A program made the position numbers and the translations under genes. A stretch of 64,000 nucleotides of DNA, from assembly GCA_907165065.1 (NCBI GenBank), contig OU015525.1, forward strand, positions 48,533,037-48,597,036, read 5' to 3'. The stretch is from Caprimulgus europaeus (Eukaryota; Chordata; Aves; Caprimulgiformes; Caprimulgidae). Positions 10,986 through 24,300 of the stretch are shown piece after piece. The notes under the pieces are model-generated. The model was not told the DNA's origin. It saw nothing but the letters and a program-made list of their open reading frames with translations, and ran no database searches. Each line of letters opens with the position of its first letter. The first letter of the stretch is position 1.

Positions 10986-13900
10986 TTCCATCCAAAGAAG
11001 TAAACCGATACTGTAAAGCTAAAATGCCTTTTTTTTTTTTTAATAATTGTTTATGAAACTGAAAAGCTCCAAAGCAAACCCCAGTCTGAAAACCTTTTAT
11101 TCTCTTTAAAATGAGTGGCAGTAGTATGAAATAGCTGTTACCTCCTTTACCTGAAGGGACTAGATTTTAGGAGGGCAGGAGAGCAGAGATGTGCTTAATG
11201 ACCTATCTGGAAGTCAGGAAGCAGGAGTTAAATAACTGTGCTAGGAGGATTTTTGAAGGCAGAGCATAAGAATTTTGTGAGAATAAAAAGCTCTGGACAA
11301 AAAAAATTGAAATAGAATATAAGGAGGAGAGGGAAAGCAAGGTGAGAAGACAGTTTCAGCTATCTTGTTGCAGCACGTCAGTTTGGAAACTAGATTAATT
11401 TCTGTATACCAGTGTGCTTTTGCTGGATTAGTTTGATGGATTCAAGGGGTGGGAAATAATGTTTCTGTTTGAAGAGGGGTTAAAACTGGAAGAGGAAATT
11501 AGGATTAAAAAAAACCCAAACAAACCTTTTGCTCCTAACAGTAAATAACAAATGTAGTAAGCACTGAAACAAGGTTTGATCAAGGAAATGATAGATCCAG
11601 TGAGTCTTTCTACTTTAAAGTAGAAATGTTAGAGCAAAATGTAAAAGAAGAGTGAAAAGAGGGGTGGGGGAGAGTCTTGGTTTTCTTCGGTTTTCAAGTT
11701 AATTAAAAGAAAATGAGCATGACATAAAGTAAGTACGTTATATTCTTGCCTCTTACAGAAACTCAAAATCTAATTTTTTTTTCCTTAATTTTTAATTTAA
11801 ACCAGTGGTTTCCTATAGAGTTTTGTGTCAGAGTAAGCACTGGTCCTTGGGTATGTATCCGAAAAGAAATCCACTGTTAGCACTGCAGTAAAATATAAGC
11901 ATTGTGTTTGTTTTTATGCCTAAAGGACAATAAACTAGTTTCCTCAAGCTACTTGAAATATTCCTTGTAAACTAAAGTGTCCGGATCAAATTCTCATTCA
12001 CATTATGTTAAAACTCAGTGAGGAAGTTGAAAAAACATGTTTTTGATCAAAGCGCTGTATAAACTAGTCTTCTACTCCATTAATCTTTAATCTACTTCAT
12101 AAAATTCCTGAGAAGAAGCCTGGTGGATTCTTGTTTTCAAAGACAGCTTTGTCCTACCTGGACACCAAATAGAGAGAGAGCAGCTCCACTGCTTGATGGG
12201 AGGGTGCATGGCAGGTGTACATGGTCTAGAAGAGAGGAGACAGTTGGAGAGTCTTGTTATTCCCTTGTTTCTCTGACTCGCAGTTTCCTAGTGGAATACT
12301 AGGATTCTTGAAATATTTCCATAAATAGCTGTCTGCATCCAAAATGAATTGTGTATGCTAGTCTATTCTGTGTATCTTAATGCCTGTATTTTTGTTGTCA
12401 TATATAACATGAACTGACTACACAACCTCAAATTCCTAAGTGATGTGCTTGATCAAAACACGTTTTTTTTTTATCCTGAGGAAATAGGGGGTCATAGATC
12501 TGAGAAGTCAGGAAATTCTTGTTGTTTCTGGTGGCAAATGGCTGGATGCTAGCTTTTGGCAACTCATTCTTGAGAAGCTAAGCTGCTATCATACTGTACC
12601 CTACTTTTTTCATAAATATATATTAAACATCTATACAAGCTCTTTTCAGATCTCTCTTCTATCAAGTTTCTGCTTATGCATCCTAATGAGCAGGAGACCT
12701 CAGATCAGTATTTACAGCATCTGCTTCCGTGCTTTATATGTGAGCTATATCAAGATACATGGTTATGCACTTCATAAGAAACCTGTTCAAGGAGAGGCAT
12801 TAATCTGATCAGCAGTATCTACTTGTTGGCAGTGGTGGAGGGATGCTTTGCAAAAATAGTAGTATTGTGTTTTGGAGATGCTGTCAAATACACTGGTTTT
12901 GTTGTGCCTTGAAAATTAAAGCTGTATCTTACTGTGGAAAAAAGTACCTGAGAAGTGGCCACCACAACATAAAGCCTCCCTGGAGTGAGAAGTGGGATAT
13001 CATGAGAATAAGAAGTTGTGCTTCAGGAGATAGAAGATGGCAGTGTTGGAGATGTTGTACCAGCTGATGAAAGGCTGAAAGGAGGAGATGGGCTACATGA
13101 CTGAGAAAGCTTGTAAGAGACGTTAGTCTGGTTGCACCAGCAATCTAGCCCAAAAGATGGTGGGGGGTGAGAGTCCTCATCTGTAGTAACAGAAAGTTGT
13201 TAGCTGTTCTTAAAGCAGGGATTTTGGTGACTTGTGTGGAAACTAGTGGTCACAGTCAGATCTTAGTGGACAAGTATCTCCACAGCAGAGGAGGCCACCA
13301 GAACTGACACTGATTGTCACTTCTGTTGGCAGCCTGAGTGGTAAGGCAGGGGGGAAGATCTGCCCTCACCCCAAGGGCGAGCTCCTGACCATGAAGACAG
13401 GCTGATGGCCGTGTGAGGGAGCTCACTCTGATGGTGGTGCATTTGCTGTCTGTATGGTCTGCTGGGCTGTGAATGCAATGTTATCTAAAAGTAGCAGAGT
13501 CCTGTACCAATTTAAGTGGAAAAACAAGACTAATGACCAAATTCATACTCTCTGTGTTTTTCACTAATTGTGAAAAATAGCAGTTTGCTTCTCCATCCTC
13601 CTGGCTTTAACATCGTCTTTGTATAACTGCACTGACTTATACTGATGGCTTCTTGTGTCTAATCATTTCTTAATGAAGCAGGTGAGTATATTTTATTTTA
13701 TGCTGCCTAGGCTTCTTGTTGTCACTTATTCTTGTTTTCCTCCACTCCATTTCCACTCCAGGCAAAAATTATTTCCAGCTGAGAGGGGCTGGATGTATGT
13801 CATTCCAGAGCAATTGTAAATGACCCTACAGATCCGCTTGCAAAAAGCAGGATGCAGTTTCCTTTGGTGTACACCCCCTTTTCTTACCTAGAATGCATGC

Positions 13901-14989
13901 AAGAAAGGTCATGCAGGGCCAGACCCAAGGGGTGTCTGTCCCCATGCCTGGATCAGTGGCTAAAAGCAGATGTTTGTAGAAGAGAATAGGAATGGGCAAG
14001 TAGGTGATGCTTCTGGTGCGAGTTTTCTAAAGATGTTTGTGAGGTGCCCCTCTGAGGTGTGACATGGCAGGAGGACATTAATCGTTAAAAAGCAGATATT
14101 AACACAAAGACGTTGGGTCTGTGGGGTGAGCGGACCCCATTGCATTTTTCTCTCAAAGTGTTTTGATGGGAATGTTGATTACAGACAAGGTAAACTTGTT
14201 TGTACTTTATTCATTAATAACAAACTATAAATTGCCCTGCCTCCCCTCCCCACAGGCAAGGCACTTGAGAAGATGCCAGGCAATTAAAGTACTTAAGACA
14301 GTAATTACAGTCAAATATACAACAAAAATAAAATCACTGCACATTATTTTTTTTATGCTTGGTTTTGTTCTCTGCATTTATTAAACCACAATTCTTGCCT
14401 CATGATTGAACAGGAATCTCTCAACTGGTAATACCAAAGTGTGTGACAAGTTTGCTTTGGTTCAGCTGGGTATTTAATAACCTCTTTGATGGTCTTACTA
14501 CTGGGTTATTCACAGCTCTGAAACTCCTGCTTTTTAGATGGCTTGGTATATAGAGCCAGCACACCTCTGAGTCTTAGCACTGATCAGTAGGCAGGTCATA
14601 CCAAAGCTCTCTTGAAACTTTTCCTTTCTTGCTCTTTTTGCTAGTTTTCTTATGGTACAAGAAGTAGCATCTCTTGGTTACTGTGATGCTTAGGAGGGGA
14701 AGACTGAATTAGGCTGAAGCGTTCAACTAATAATCCACAGTTGGCTTCAAATACTTAAATATTTAAATTTAGCTGATGCATTTTAAACCTCAGAAATGTG
14801 TCCACAAACTTGACTTGTTGCAAACTTATTTAATGAGCTAGTGTTCTACAATATGAACTTGTATGTATGCTAGCTCAGTGTATTTTTAAGTGAAATTCTT
14901 AGTGACTTCAATATTCCAGATAAAGTGCACTTTAAAAAGACAGAAACTTAGCCGTAATGAGATCCAGCTGGTGTGCATAAACCTTTCAC

Positions 14990-15300
14990 ATTACATTACA
15001 TAATTAAGTTGGTAAGTAATGTATGGGGAAAAGTTCTTGTTGCTTATTCTTTTGTACTGAAGTTTTACAAGACTATATAAATACTGTAAGTATTTAATGG
15101 GGGAAATGCAGAATTAAAAGCAAACAGCAGATGATGTATGGTACAAAAATGTCATAAACCAAATGTGTCATATTATCCTTTTTTATTTAATATTAAATTA
15201 CTAAAGCATGACAGTGTTCTGAATGTTACCTATGTTAAAACTGCTTTCATAAGAATAATTTACAATTGATTGGTTTGATTAACATGACTAGTTTAAGGGT
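14990..15300. other. AT-rich, conserved-element-like intron segment
   Basis: The segment holds clustered homeodomain- and POU-type cores (TAATTAAG, ATTAAATTAC, GATTGGTTTGATTAAC) and no simple repeats. This resembles conserved non-coding elements of developmental genes. Conservation cannot be judged from one genome, so this is a pointer only. Confidence 0.2.
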
Positions 15301-18300
15301 AGACAGTTTTATGCTGGATGATATCAAAGCATGGATTCCTTCCGAGTAATGTTTTGACCTGTCTTTTTCTTCGGTGAAATTTACATTGCTGTAGTGTTCT
15401 AAGCCAGGGACAGGCTCATGGACTCCTTACCATAACTTAACAACCTGTTCTCCTTTTAACAAACTGTAATTACAGAAACATAAACTACATCTTCATTTGT
15501 TTCGATAGCAGAGCATGGGAGAGGAATGTGGGAAGGAATTCTTCCTGCCGCTGTCAGTTTGGTTCCCTACCTTGCAGTTGTTTCATAAACATCCTAGAAA
15601 GCTCCTGAAAATACCGAATGTGGAATGTGCCAAAAATGGTTAAAATGCAAAACTTTGTCCTCTCAGAGACAAGCCCTGGCAACTCTTAGCTTCATATTAC
15701 TGCCCTCGGCTGCCCTCCTCCTTTGTGGAAAGCTTTTGCTCCCTTGCAGAGTCAGCAAAAGCTACCGTGTGCCTGTGCTTCAGCGGCTACTGTAAACCTT
15801 GGCCAAGGGATTATTATTTTTTTTTGGGGTGCTGTTGTTGTCACCAGCAATTCAGTTGCTATGTGTAGTCTGTGAACAGGAACATGGGAGGCATGGCCAT
15901 AGTCTGTTTTGCCAGCTCTGCTATGGGGGTGGTAGCCTTGGGGAGAGGAGTGGTTAAAAAAAAAAGTAGTCCTAAATTGCAGAGCTATTTGCTGCATGAT
16001 GGTGAGTCTGAGCCCTCAGCTATCCTCATTTAAAGGGAATGGTCAGGCAAGTATCATAACGTACTTAGAGCTTAGGCTGTTGTTCTTGTGAAGAGTGTAA
16101 TTTACAGTAATTACCGCTTTTAATAATGAACTGATCTGTTTGAGATGTCTCAATGCCCACTGAACAGTTAAAATGACAACTTAATTTCAAGATGCTGTTA
16201 CTGAAATAGGTATATTGAACTCGAGCTGTTCAGCGGGAATATTGTGGAGTGATTTCCATAGCAAAGGTATATTACACTTGGGCTCCCTTCTACAGAAGGG
16301 AAAACAAATTTTAACTAGAAATAAACTTTCACTTGCCTAAGATTTATGCAATAAGAGGTGAAAGGAACTTTCAGAATGTAAGTGAATAATAAATATCTTT
16401 TGGTTTTGTGGGTTTGTAAATTCCCATAAATCAGTCAGCAAGTTCCCAGTCGTGACAACCACATGTCCCGTGCTCTGACATTGCAGCTACCACAAAACTC
16501 AAGTGAAGGGTGCAATCAACCCATAATAAGAGTGGCAAGCCAAATGAGTGGCATTAAAAAAACAGGGTGCTGCCTTGCAGATTTCTAACTTAATTCTTTC
16601 CAGACTGTCAGTTCAGCGAAAAATTCTTTATATCCCCCTCCCTTTCCTCTGTGGGTCTCCAGCTTGCCCATTGCCACTTGATAAAGCAGCAAGCAAAAAT
16701 CCATTATGAGACTTGGTGGGGGAAGAATAGACTGAAGATCTTTAATGGCTTGTTCATAAGGATTTGACATGGCTCAGTATTTTGTGATCCTTGTTTGTAA
16801 GGAAACACTTGCGTTAATGAGCATTTATTCTAAAATGTGGAAAGGAGATAGGGTAAAAGTCAAAGCAGTGATGAGTGATTTTCTGTTTTTCTCTCTCTGC
16901 TCCATGGGGCTGAGGTCCCCACTGCTCCTGGTGAAGCCAGCTGGCTCATCTCAGGGTTTCCAGCAAGGCTGAGCTCTGAACACACCGTCTGGTGCCACCC
17001 AAATGCCCTGGGTTAAAAAACAAGGATGGGAAGAATTGTTGCTCAGCAGCCTCAGATCACTTGGTAGGGCTGTGCTTCTCAACTCTTTCTTGCTGCATAC
17101 AGGACTTGTGAACAGCTGGTGGAGCTGCCAAAGCGGTGGTTGAAGGTGCTGATAGGGACATCTGCGAGCACCCAACACCTTGTGTACTACTGTGTGAAGC
17201 AGCCTTGCTGGGAGCAGGGTGCGAACTCACTTTGGCCTCAGGGCAGCCAATTCCAGCGCTGCCAGACTCTAACCAAATGCTGGCCTGAACTGACCCTGCT
17301 TGGCCTGAGATCTGGTGGGATCACAGTGCAGCAGGAATAAGAGGCACTTTGTTCTCCATCGCAGATATTCTGTGATTAAACTCAATAGTCATGAGGGATT
17401 TACTGCTGCGCTCTCACTGGTTTGCATTGCACAGCAGCACAAACACCGGAGAGCGAGCAAATTTGATCTGTGTTTCCTAAGGATTGTGAAATTTTCCTTC
17501 TGTACAGATTTGCAGGCTAAATTTTAAGCATGATTTATAAAAGAGGCCTTTCCTCTTATAGTAAACGTATTTCCCTTTCTGCGGGGCTGTAAGATACAAT
17601 TCTTAGTCTGCTAGTCCACAAGGTAACTTTTTCAGTGTGCTATCCTTAACGTGATTTTGGTTCATCTTCCCTGATGCACACTCACTTACTGAAGCTATTT
17701 AATTGAGATGCAAAATATAAATACTGTTTCTTTAGCATTTGGACCTAGTGCTGACTTAAAAGAAACGTAGAGCACAGAAGGCATTTGCTTTGCACTGTTC
17801 AGAAGCTTTCTAAAATGCTCTGAAGTGTACTGTGGTTCTTATTTTTGGTCTACTTCCTCGGTCTGCCATTGCAAGTAGACTTTCTCTTGCTAATCTGATG
17901 CCTGAAATACTCTTTGTTCAGGAAAGCAAGTCTCTTTCTGTTGTAATCAGGGCTAGGAATTCAGCTGCAGGGTCACTCTTGGTGCTGTAGAGTTCACTGA
18001 CCACGATTTGCTTCTGGCAGTCCTAGCTTTGGCCCCTTTACACAGATCAATGCCAGGCTAACCCCATTTATTGCTACTGCTGAATCAAAACTCTGCTTCT
18101 CCTATTTAATTTAGCTCAAAATAGACATAATGCAAACAAGCGTCAGCATGGCAAAAGAGCCAGAAGAAGAGGACGAAGAAAAAAAGGCACTCAGTTCTTT
18201 TGAATTAAAGATACCAAATGGTGCCAGGCTTCAGATGGGAGGAATTAGTTTGCACGGTGTTGTTAGACCCTTTATAAAAATCAGTTGCCATCATCAATGC

Positions 18301-21300
18301 TAATTTGCAAGTGAGTATTAGAGTTTATCCAGTTGTCTTCTGTTCCCTTCTTGTGTTTAAAACTGCTTTCTAGTGAAACTGCTACTGCTTAAACTCAGCC
18401 ACGTGTTCAGATTTCTTCTGGGTTTTGTAGTCCTGGTGATGAATCTCCTGGTTTGCTTTATTTTACCCCGACTAGTTGAACCTCCATCCTTATTACTAGA
18501 TGCCTTCCACCAGTTACCACAGCATCAGCCTCCTAGAATTTTCCAGAGTTGCTTCTGGTCAAGTGGAGTTGCTGTTGGCAGGAATGTATTATTCTTGGTG
18601 AAGCTACTTCAAAGCTGAGCACTTTGTAAGGTTAGTCACTGTGAGATGGGTTAAGAACTTTTGTTAAAGTAAGTGTGTGACAGGTAAGACTCCTGTGGCT
18701 CTCAAACCCTGTGCTGCAATACAATTTTTTTGTATATCTATCTGCGGCATACCTCGATATGAGAAAGTGTCGGGACCCTCAAGACCTTACTTGAAGTTTA
18801 GATGACAAGATCTTTATGGCATGGTTGGCATCCAGCCATCTTTCCTGGCTAGGGCTGGAGTTATGAATTCCACTCGCCACACCTCATTCCACACTGCGTG
18901 TCAATTATGTGGAGGAAGGTGTGCACATACCCTCGCCCGTTGTTGTCTTCTGGATTGAAGCTCTGTTTGCTGTGCAAGGCAGCGCGGGTGGAAATCATGA
19001 AGTATAGCGTTTCTGCTGAAAAACAAAATGATCTTGCCGTGCATCTTTCCATTCCATCCCTGCTCCCCCCAGAAAACCCTCTCCCCAAACTAGCCCTCCT
19101 CAGTTCTTCAACTCCAGGGTGGTGTTCAGCAGAAATCAAGTGCTCAGTTGAGTGTGTCAATAATCGGATGGAAGATGGCTGCCATGAGACAAATCTATAA
19201 CTTAGGAATTGTTGTTGAAGTTAATTTCTACTACCCTCTACTAGATGATCACCACAAGACCCCTAAAATCTTTCCTGTTTGTTTCACATGCTCCTTTATT
19301 TCTGACATTGCAATTTGTCTGTTCCTGAAGGCAAACTTTTCAAGTATTTGTTCCAGAGGGGAGACCAAAGCCTGTCAACTTAAATGTTTGGGTTTGTTTT
19401 TTTTTCATTTCACCACCCTTCTTCCTGCTCTTACTGATTAAATGCCTCCTCCTTCTTCTGCCTGCCCTTCTTTTTTTCTTGCAGGGCTTTGTTGTTCCAA
19501 CAAGGGATGCTTCAGTTTCCCACTCCCAACATGCATTTTGTGTCCCTGTTGCCTCCTTTCCTTCCCTTTTGCAGGAACCATAGTGTTTCAGCCTCTCTGC
19601 TTTCTTGCCCTTCCGTGCTGAGGAGGGAGCCGATGGTTTCCTGCGCTGCTCCTCTGGGCAGGAGATGAGGTCAAGTAAGACATGAGCTGGAAGGCCCTGA
19701 TGTTTCCCTCAGACTTATCTGGTTCCAGATAAAATCCATTGCAGATGTTATCTCCCAGACTTTATCCGGAATTGGCCTTTTAAAAAGGCTCTGGATGTGT
19801 CTCTGTGTACGATTGTCCTTTTTCTGCTCCTTTTTGTGTCAACTCTTCCTTTTGTGGTGGTTTCTTACACTTTTCAGATCTCTATTGGGCTGTGGTGGGT
19901 TTTTTTGCACGTGATTTCTAAAATTATTATTTCATCCTAGTTGGTGATTGTCTCTACCTGACACCTTCTCATACTTTTGATACTTGAACTGCTCTTTTAA
20001 AGATTTTTTTTTTTTTTTAAGATGCTTCCAGATCTTATAGTCTTGATCTTTCTTTAAAGTTGTTTTTTTCTCTATTGCAGAAGACAAGTGTAGCTGAGAG
20101 TTGTCAGTTTGGACCTATAGAGGGTGTCTTCCCTAATCAGCATGGTCTTTACTGGTTATTACCACTCAAGACATTCAGTGGGTATATTTTCTCTAGCTTC
20201 AATTAGGTGAAGTCTTTCCTTCCTTCCCCACCAACCCAACAGAAGATTTCTTCAAGTATTATTTTGAATGAGAATAATTTATTATAAAGCTGACTGCCTC
20301 ATCAGTAGTTAAATTCACTGAGCTGAGCCTCTTGGCAAGGGCCAGCTTCTCTAGGAGCCCTGTTAAAGAACAGCCTACCAAAAGAGAAATTTCCTACCTA
20401 AATGGTGATTTGTCTAGCTGTAGCAAGTGACAGTGTGTGTCCTGGGTTGTCTCACTTAACTTCTATATGTTTTAAAAATAAAATAAAGTAACTGTGCGTT
20501 TTGTTTAGATTTAATTTTCTTGGTGAAGCTGCTATTTGACTTTTTAATTTTGAGCTGTCCCTCAGAATCATCTAACGATGTGATTCTCCTCTGTTGTTGG
20601 CTTCTGTATTATAACACAGCGCTATGTACTACCAGCTTATGTTAATGTGTCTTTATTTCTTGCTTTTCAGTTTTATTGAAATTTATTGTACGTTGGAGGC
20701 AATAAAAGCCAACAGCTAGAGAAAGTGAGACAGACAATTCTGGTTGATTGACAAGCATAGCTTTTTCTGCTTCTTTAAATGTTTTCAGGTCCTTTTGTTG
20801 TCCAAGCACTTGTGCTTTTTGTGGTAGTAATGACCAGAGAAGCACAAATCAGGCTTAGAAGCAGGCCATGCCATCCAAATAAATATATTATTTCATCCAC
20901 TATTCTAAGGTCATGTGCATAGTCTATTGTGGTGTCAGGTCAAGTAAAAGCCTTTCAATATAAAATTAAGAATTTGCTGAGCTAGTTGGCAGAGATCATT
21001 CTGTCTACAACTAGATAGTGGATTGCTCCTTCATGAGGTTGGTGGTGGCAGTGATGGCTTCTGTTAGCATATAGCACGTGGTTATAGAGATTTGGGGTTA
21101 ATCCACCCTTGTGGGCAAAATTGCTAAAATTAGCTGCCAAATGGATGTTTTTATCATATGAGCTACAATGACTACTTGGGTAAATCCCTACAGGTCTGAA
21201 AACAATAATAATCAAAATTGTAGCCTTGGATCCTAAAGTATCTTTTATGCATAATGGAATCAAATGAACAAAATCTAAAATATGCTTTGTTCATATGCCA

Positions 21301-24300
21301 TATGGTTGTTGTCTTGCCAAGCACTCTTCTTGCCTTCCAGAGCAAAGTCCTGTGCTCTCCTTTCCTCAAATCCTGCTAACAAAAAAAATAAAATTGCCTC
21401 TTGACCCCCATAGTTATCTGCCTACCATTCCTTTTCTCCCTTTGTCTCTAAATGCTTTCCCAGTCTTTAAGAAAACTTAAAACACCAGGGAAAAGGTAAA
21501 ATGAACTAAAAACCTTCATGTGCTACTGCATTGAAAGAGCCTTTTGAATCTAATCACAGCTGTATTTAGCCTAATTCAGGACTTCAGCCCCTTCCTACCA
21601 GCCACCACAAAGCATACGTACTTCTCCGAGGAATTTAAAATCCAAAGATGGAAGATGGACAGATCTTAGTATGGGGTAGGGGTAGGGAAGTATCTGGGTC
21701 ACTGTTGGTTTTCGGTTCAGGTCCTATGCACTGCATGGATAGCCCATGTCCAGAGCTCTGTGGAGGCCCCGGCCGCTGTGTGCTGCCTCCTATGTGTATT
21801 TGTAGCAGGAGGCTGTTCCTTGTCCCTGCACTGGGAGCACCTGCGTGGTGTTATGCCACCTGTCCTGTGGTGTTAAGTAACCCACATGCATTTTGAAATA
21901 GCTAATGACAATACGATTTCTCTCGTGATAGTATTGGGGCTTTTTCTCCTGCTTGTTATGAAATCTGTAGGTTGATAATTTTAATGGGAGTTACAAGAGG
22001 AGAGGAAAAACTCCCAGCCAGCCCTGGAAATTCATGGGATCATGGTAGAGCCGAGTAAACGCTCCCTATTGCAATCCATCTTAACAAGGACTTCCAAAAA
22101 GCCTGTAATCTCAGTAAGTTCAGCTTTTACCCTTTCCTCACACTGTCCTCCCTCTTGGCAGTCTTTGTCCCTCTGGTGGGGTTTCAGCAGACAATCATTT
22201 TTGAGAGAGAGGGTTATTACTTTGCTTTGGAGACCTGCTGGGAGGGCGGGTGGATGGAGGATAGTGGGAAAACTCAGCAGTGACACAGGGCTCCTAGAAG
22301 TCAGTCATTTTTACTCATAGTGTTGTGTTGCATCAATACTGGAGCGAGGGTTGTATAATTTAAGATTACAATTTCACACCATATTTCTAATTCTCTACCA
22401 GCCTGAACTGTAACGGTCAAAATTGCAGTCTGTTTACATCTTCATCATAAGTTAGATAATCACAAATGTATGGCTTTAAAGCCCTTTTGTGCCTTTTTTC
22501 TGCAGTTAGGTTATATATGAAGCTGTCTATTTGTTTTATAGTCTCATTTCATAATTACTAAGTGGACACAATGTCTTCAAAAGTATGATTCTTTCTGAGA
22601 ATATTTTATTATTGGTTCCTGCAAGGAACATCTGGAGAGTGCTTACAGCTCTTGTGTGTTACAGCATTTCAAAGACACGCTTTTATTGGATCATTATAAT
22701 TTGTCCTTTTACTTTTTCCTCCACAAATGCCAGGAAGAACTAATAGAAGCTTTCTTGTGTTTTTCTTAAGCCTGGTAAGGTGGTTCCTGATACAAAATTG
22801 TTCAGATAGTCTGAAGGTGGGGTTTTTGTTGTTAACGTGTTCATTCTGAAGTAAAGAATGTTCTGTTGGTGTGTCCGAAAACACATCTTCTCTAGATGGG
22901 TCAGTATTATCTCCTTCTGCTCCTAGGCAAATGAATAAACCAAATTTTAAAAGTGCAAAGGAAAGCAGGCGGCTGGCTGATTCAAAGGGAGAGGCTATGT
23001 TTTTCATCACCACCCTTTCAAAGCCTCTCTGAATCAAAAGAACCATTGGATTGCGAAGGCAAGACCTATGCCACACCAGAAGCTCCCAGTTCAGCAATTT
23101 TCCCAGGGTAAAATTATAACTCATGTTTCCTCAGCACAGGCTGTAACTGGCAATGTTCCTTCTACTTCTAAGGGTGAAATCGCTGGGGGGGGAACAGACA
23201 TCTAATGTGCCTCTAGAAGTTTTACAATGGGTGTTAGCCTCGCTTTGTGGAAAGGTAGATGTTCTTCTGGAACGTACCCAAGGGCAGGTGCTATTCAAAC
23301 TGTAGTGTAAATTAACTTCAAATAAGGCAGTGCGGGCTTATTTTTGTTCAGTTTGTGAGGCAAATCTAAAGAATAAATACTCATTTCTCAAATTCTGACA
23401 GTTTATGATGATCTTCCAGTTATCCCACTGAAGTCTGCATTTTTATGGGCCTTAAAAATCTTCAGATATGAGTGCAATTCAAGATGTTAATCTTTATTCA
23501 TGTACTACTGATAGGATCTTAACTGGCAAACAAAACAGATTTTAGCAATGCTTGTTTTTTGGTGTTGCTTCTCAGCAGAAGATTATTGGACAAATTGCAA
23601 ACTTGGTCCAAGAAGAATGTAACCAGTTGGTTTCTTTCCCAATCAAATTTTGACACCGTCTTTAAGGATTTGTTTAATTTTGCATTCAAATGTACCAGCA
23701 TGGTTCTGGCAAACAGAAGTCCTTTCCTTCTAAACCCGGGAGGGAGTGGGTTTTTTTGTTCTTGTCCTTTTCTTATGTAAAGACTCTTACAAAATATGCA
23801 CAGAGTGCCTGCTAGAAGTGGATAAAAGGCAATGACACTTGAGTGAGAAATCTGACTAAAAATTACATTATTAATATATCTTAACCTAGGGAGGCGTCCA
23901 CCTGGGAGCAGCTGGAAGATGGATTCCAGTGTTCAGAGCTCCCCTATCCCTTTTCATGACCCTTCCTGGCCCAAGCCCCACATAGATGCATGGGGTGGAG
24001 ACACCTGTCTTCGCTGGTGCAGGAGTTGAGCTGGGATATTCTCCATCCCTCACGGAGGCATCAGGAGCTGTTGGCTGCTCTGTGCTGGGCTATTCCCAGC
24101 AACCGGGGAGAGCTGCCCGAGTGGCTGCCTCGTTCAGGGAGGAGGTATGGGGTCTGGATGGAGCTCCAGAGTACATAGGTATGTTATCCATAAGGACGCT
24201 GTCAGGCCACACCTCTTGTAGCAGGGATGAAGTAGTCCAAGGTATTTGGATCCATGCTGCGCACTGGAATGAATGAAGCTTTGTTTGGAGGAGAACTGGT

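Noticed and set aside
22669-23124. Longest - strand ORF (151 codons)
   Set aside because: No recognisable motif or splice context and no composition change; a 150-codon ORF is expected by chance in 64 kb.
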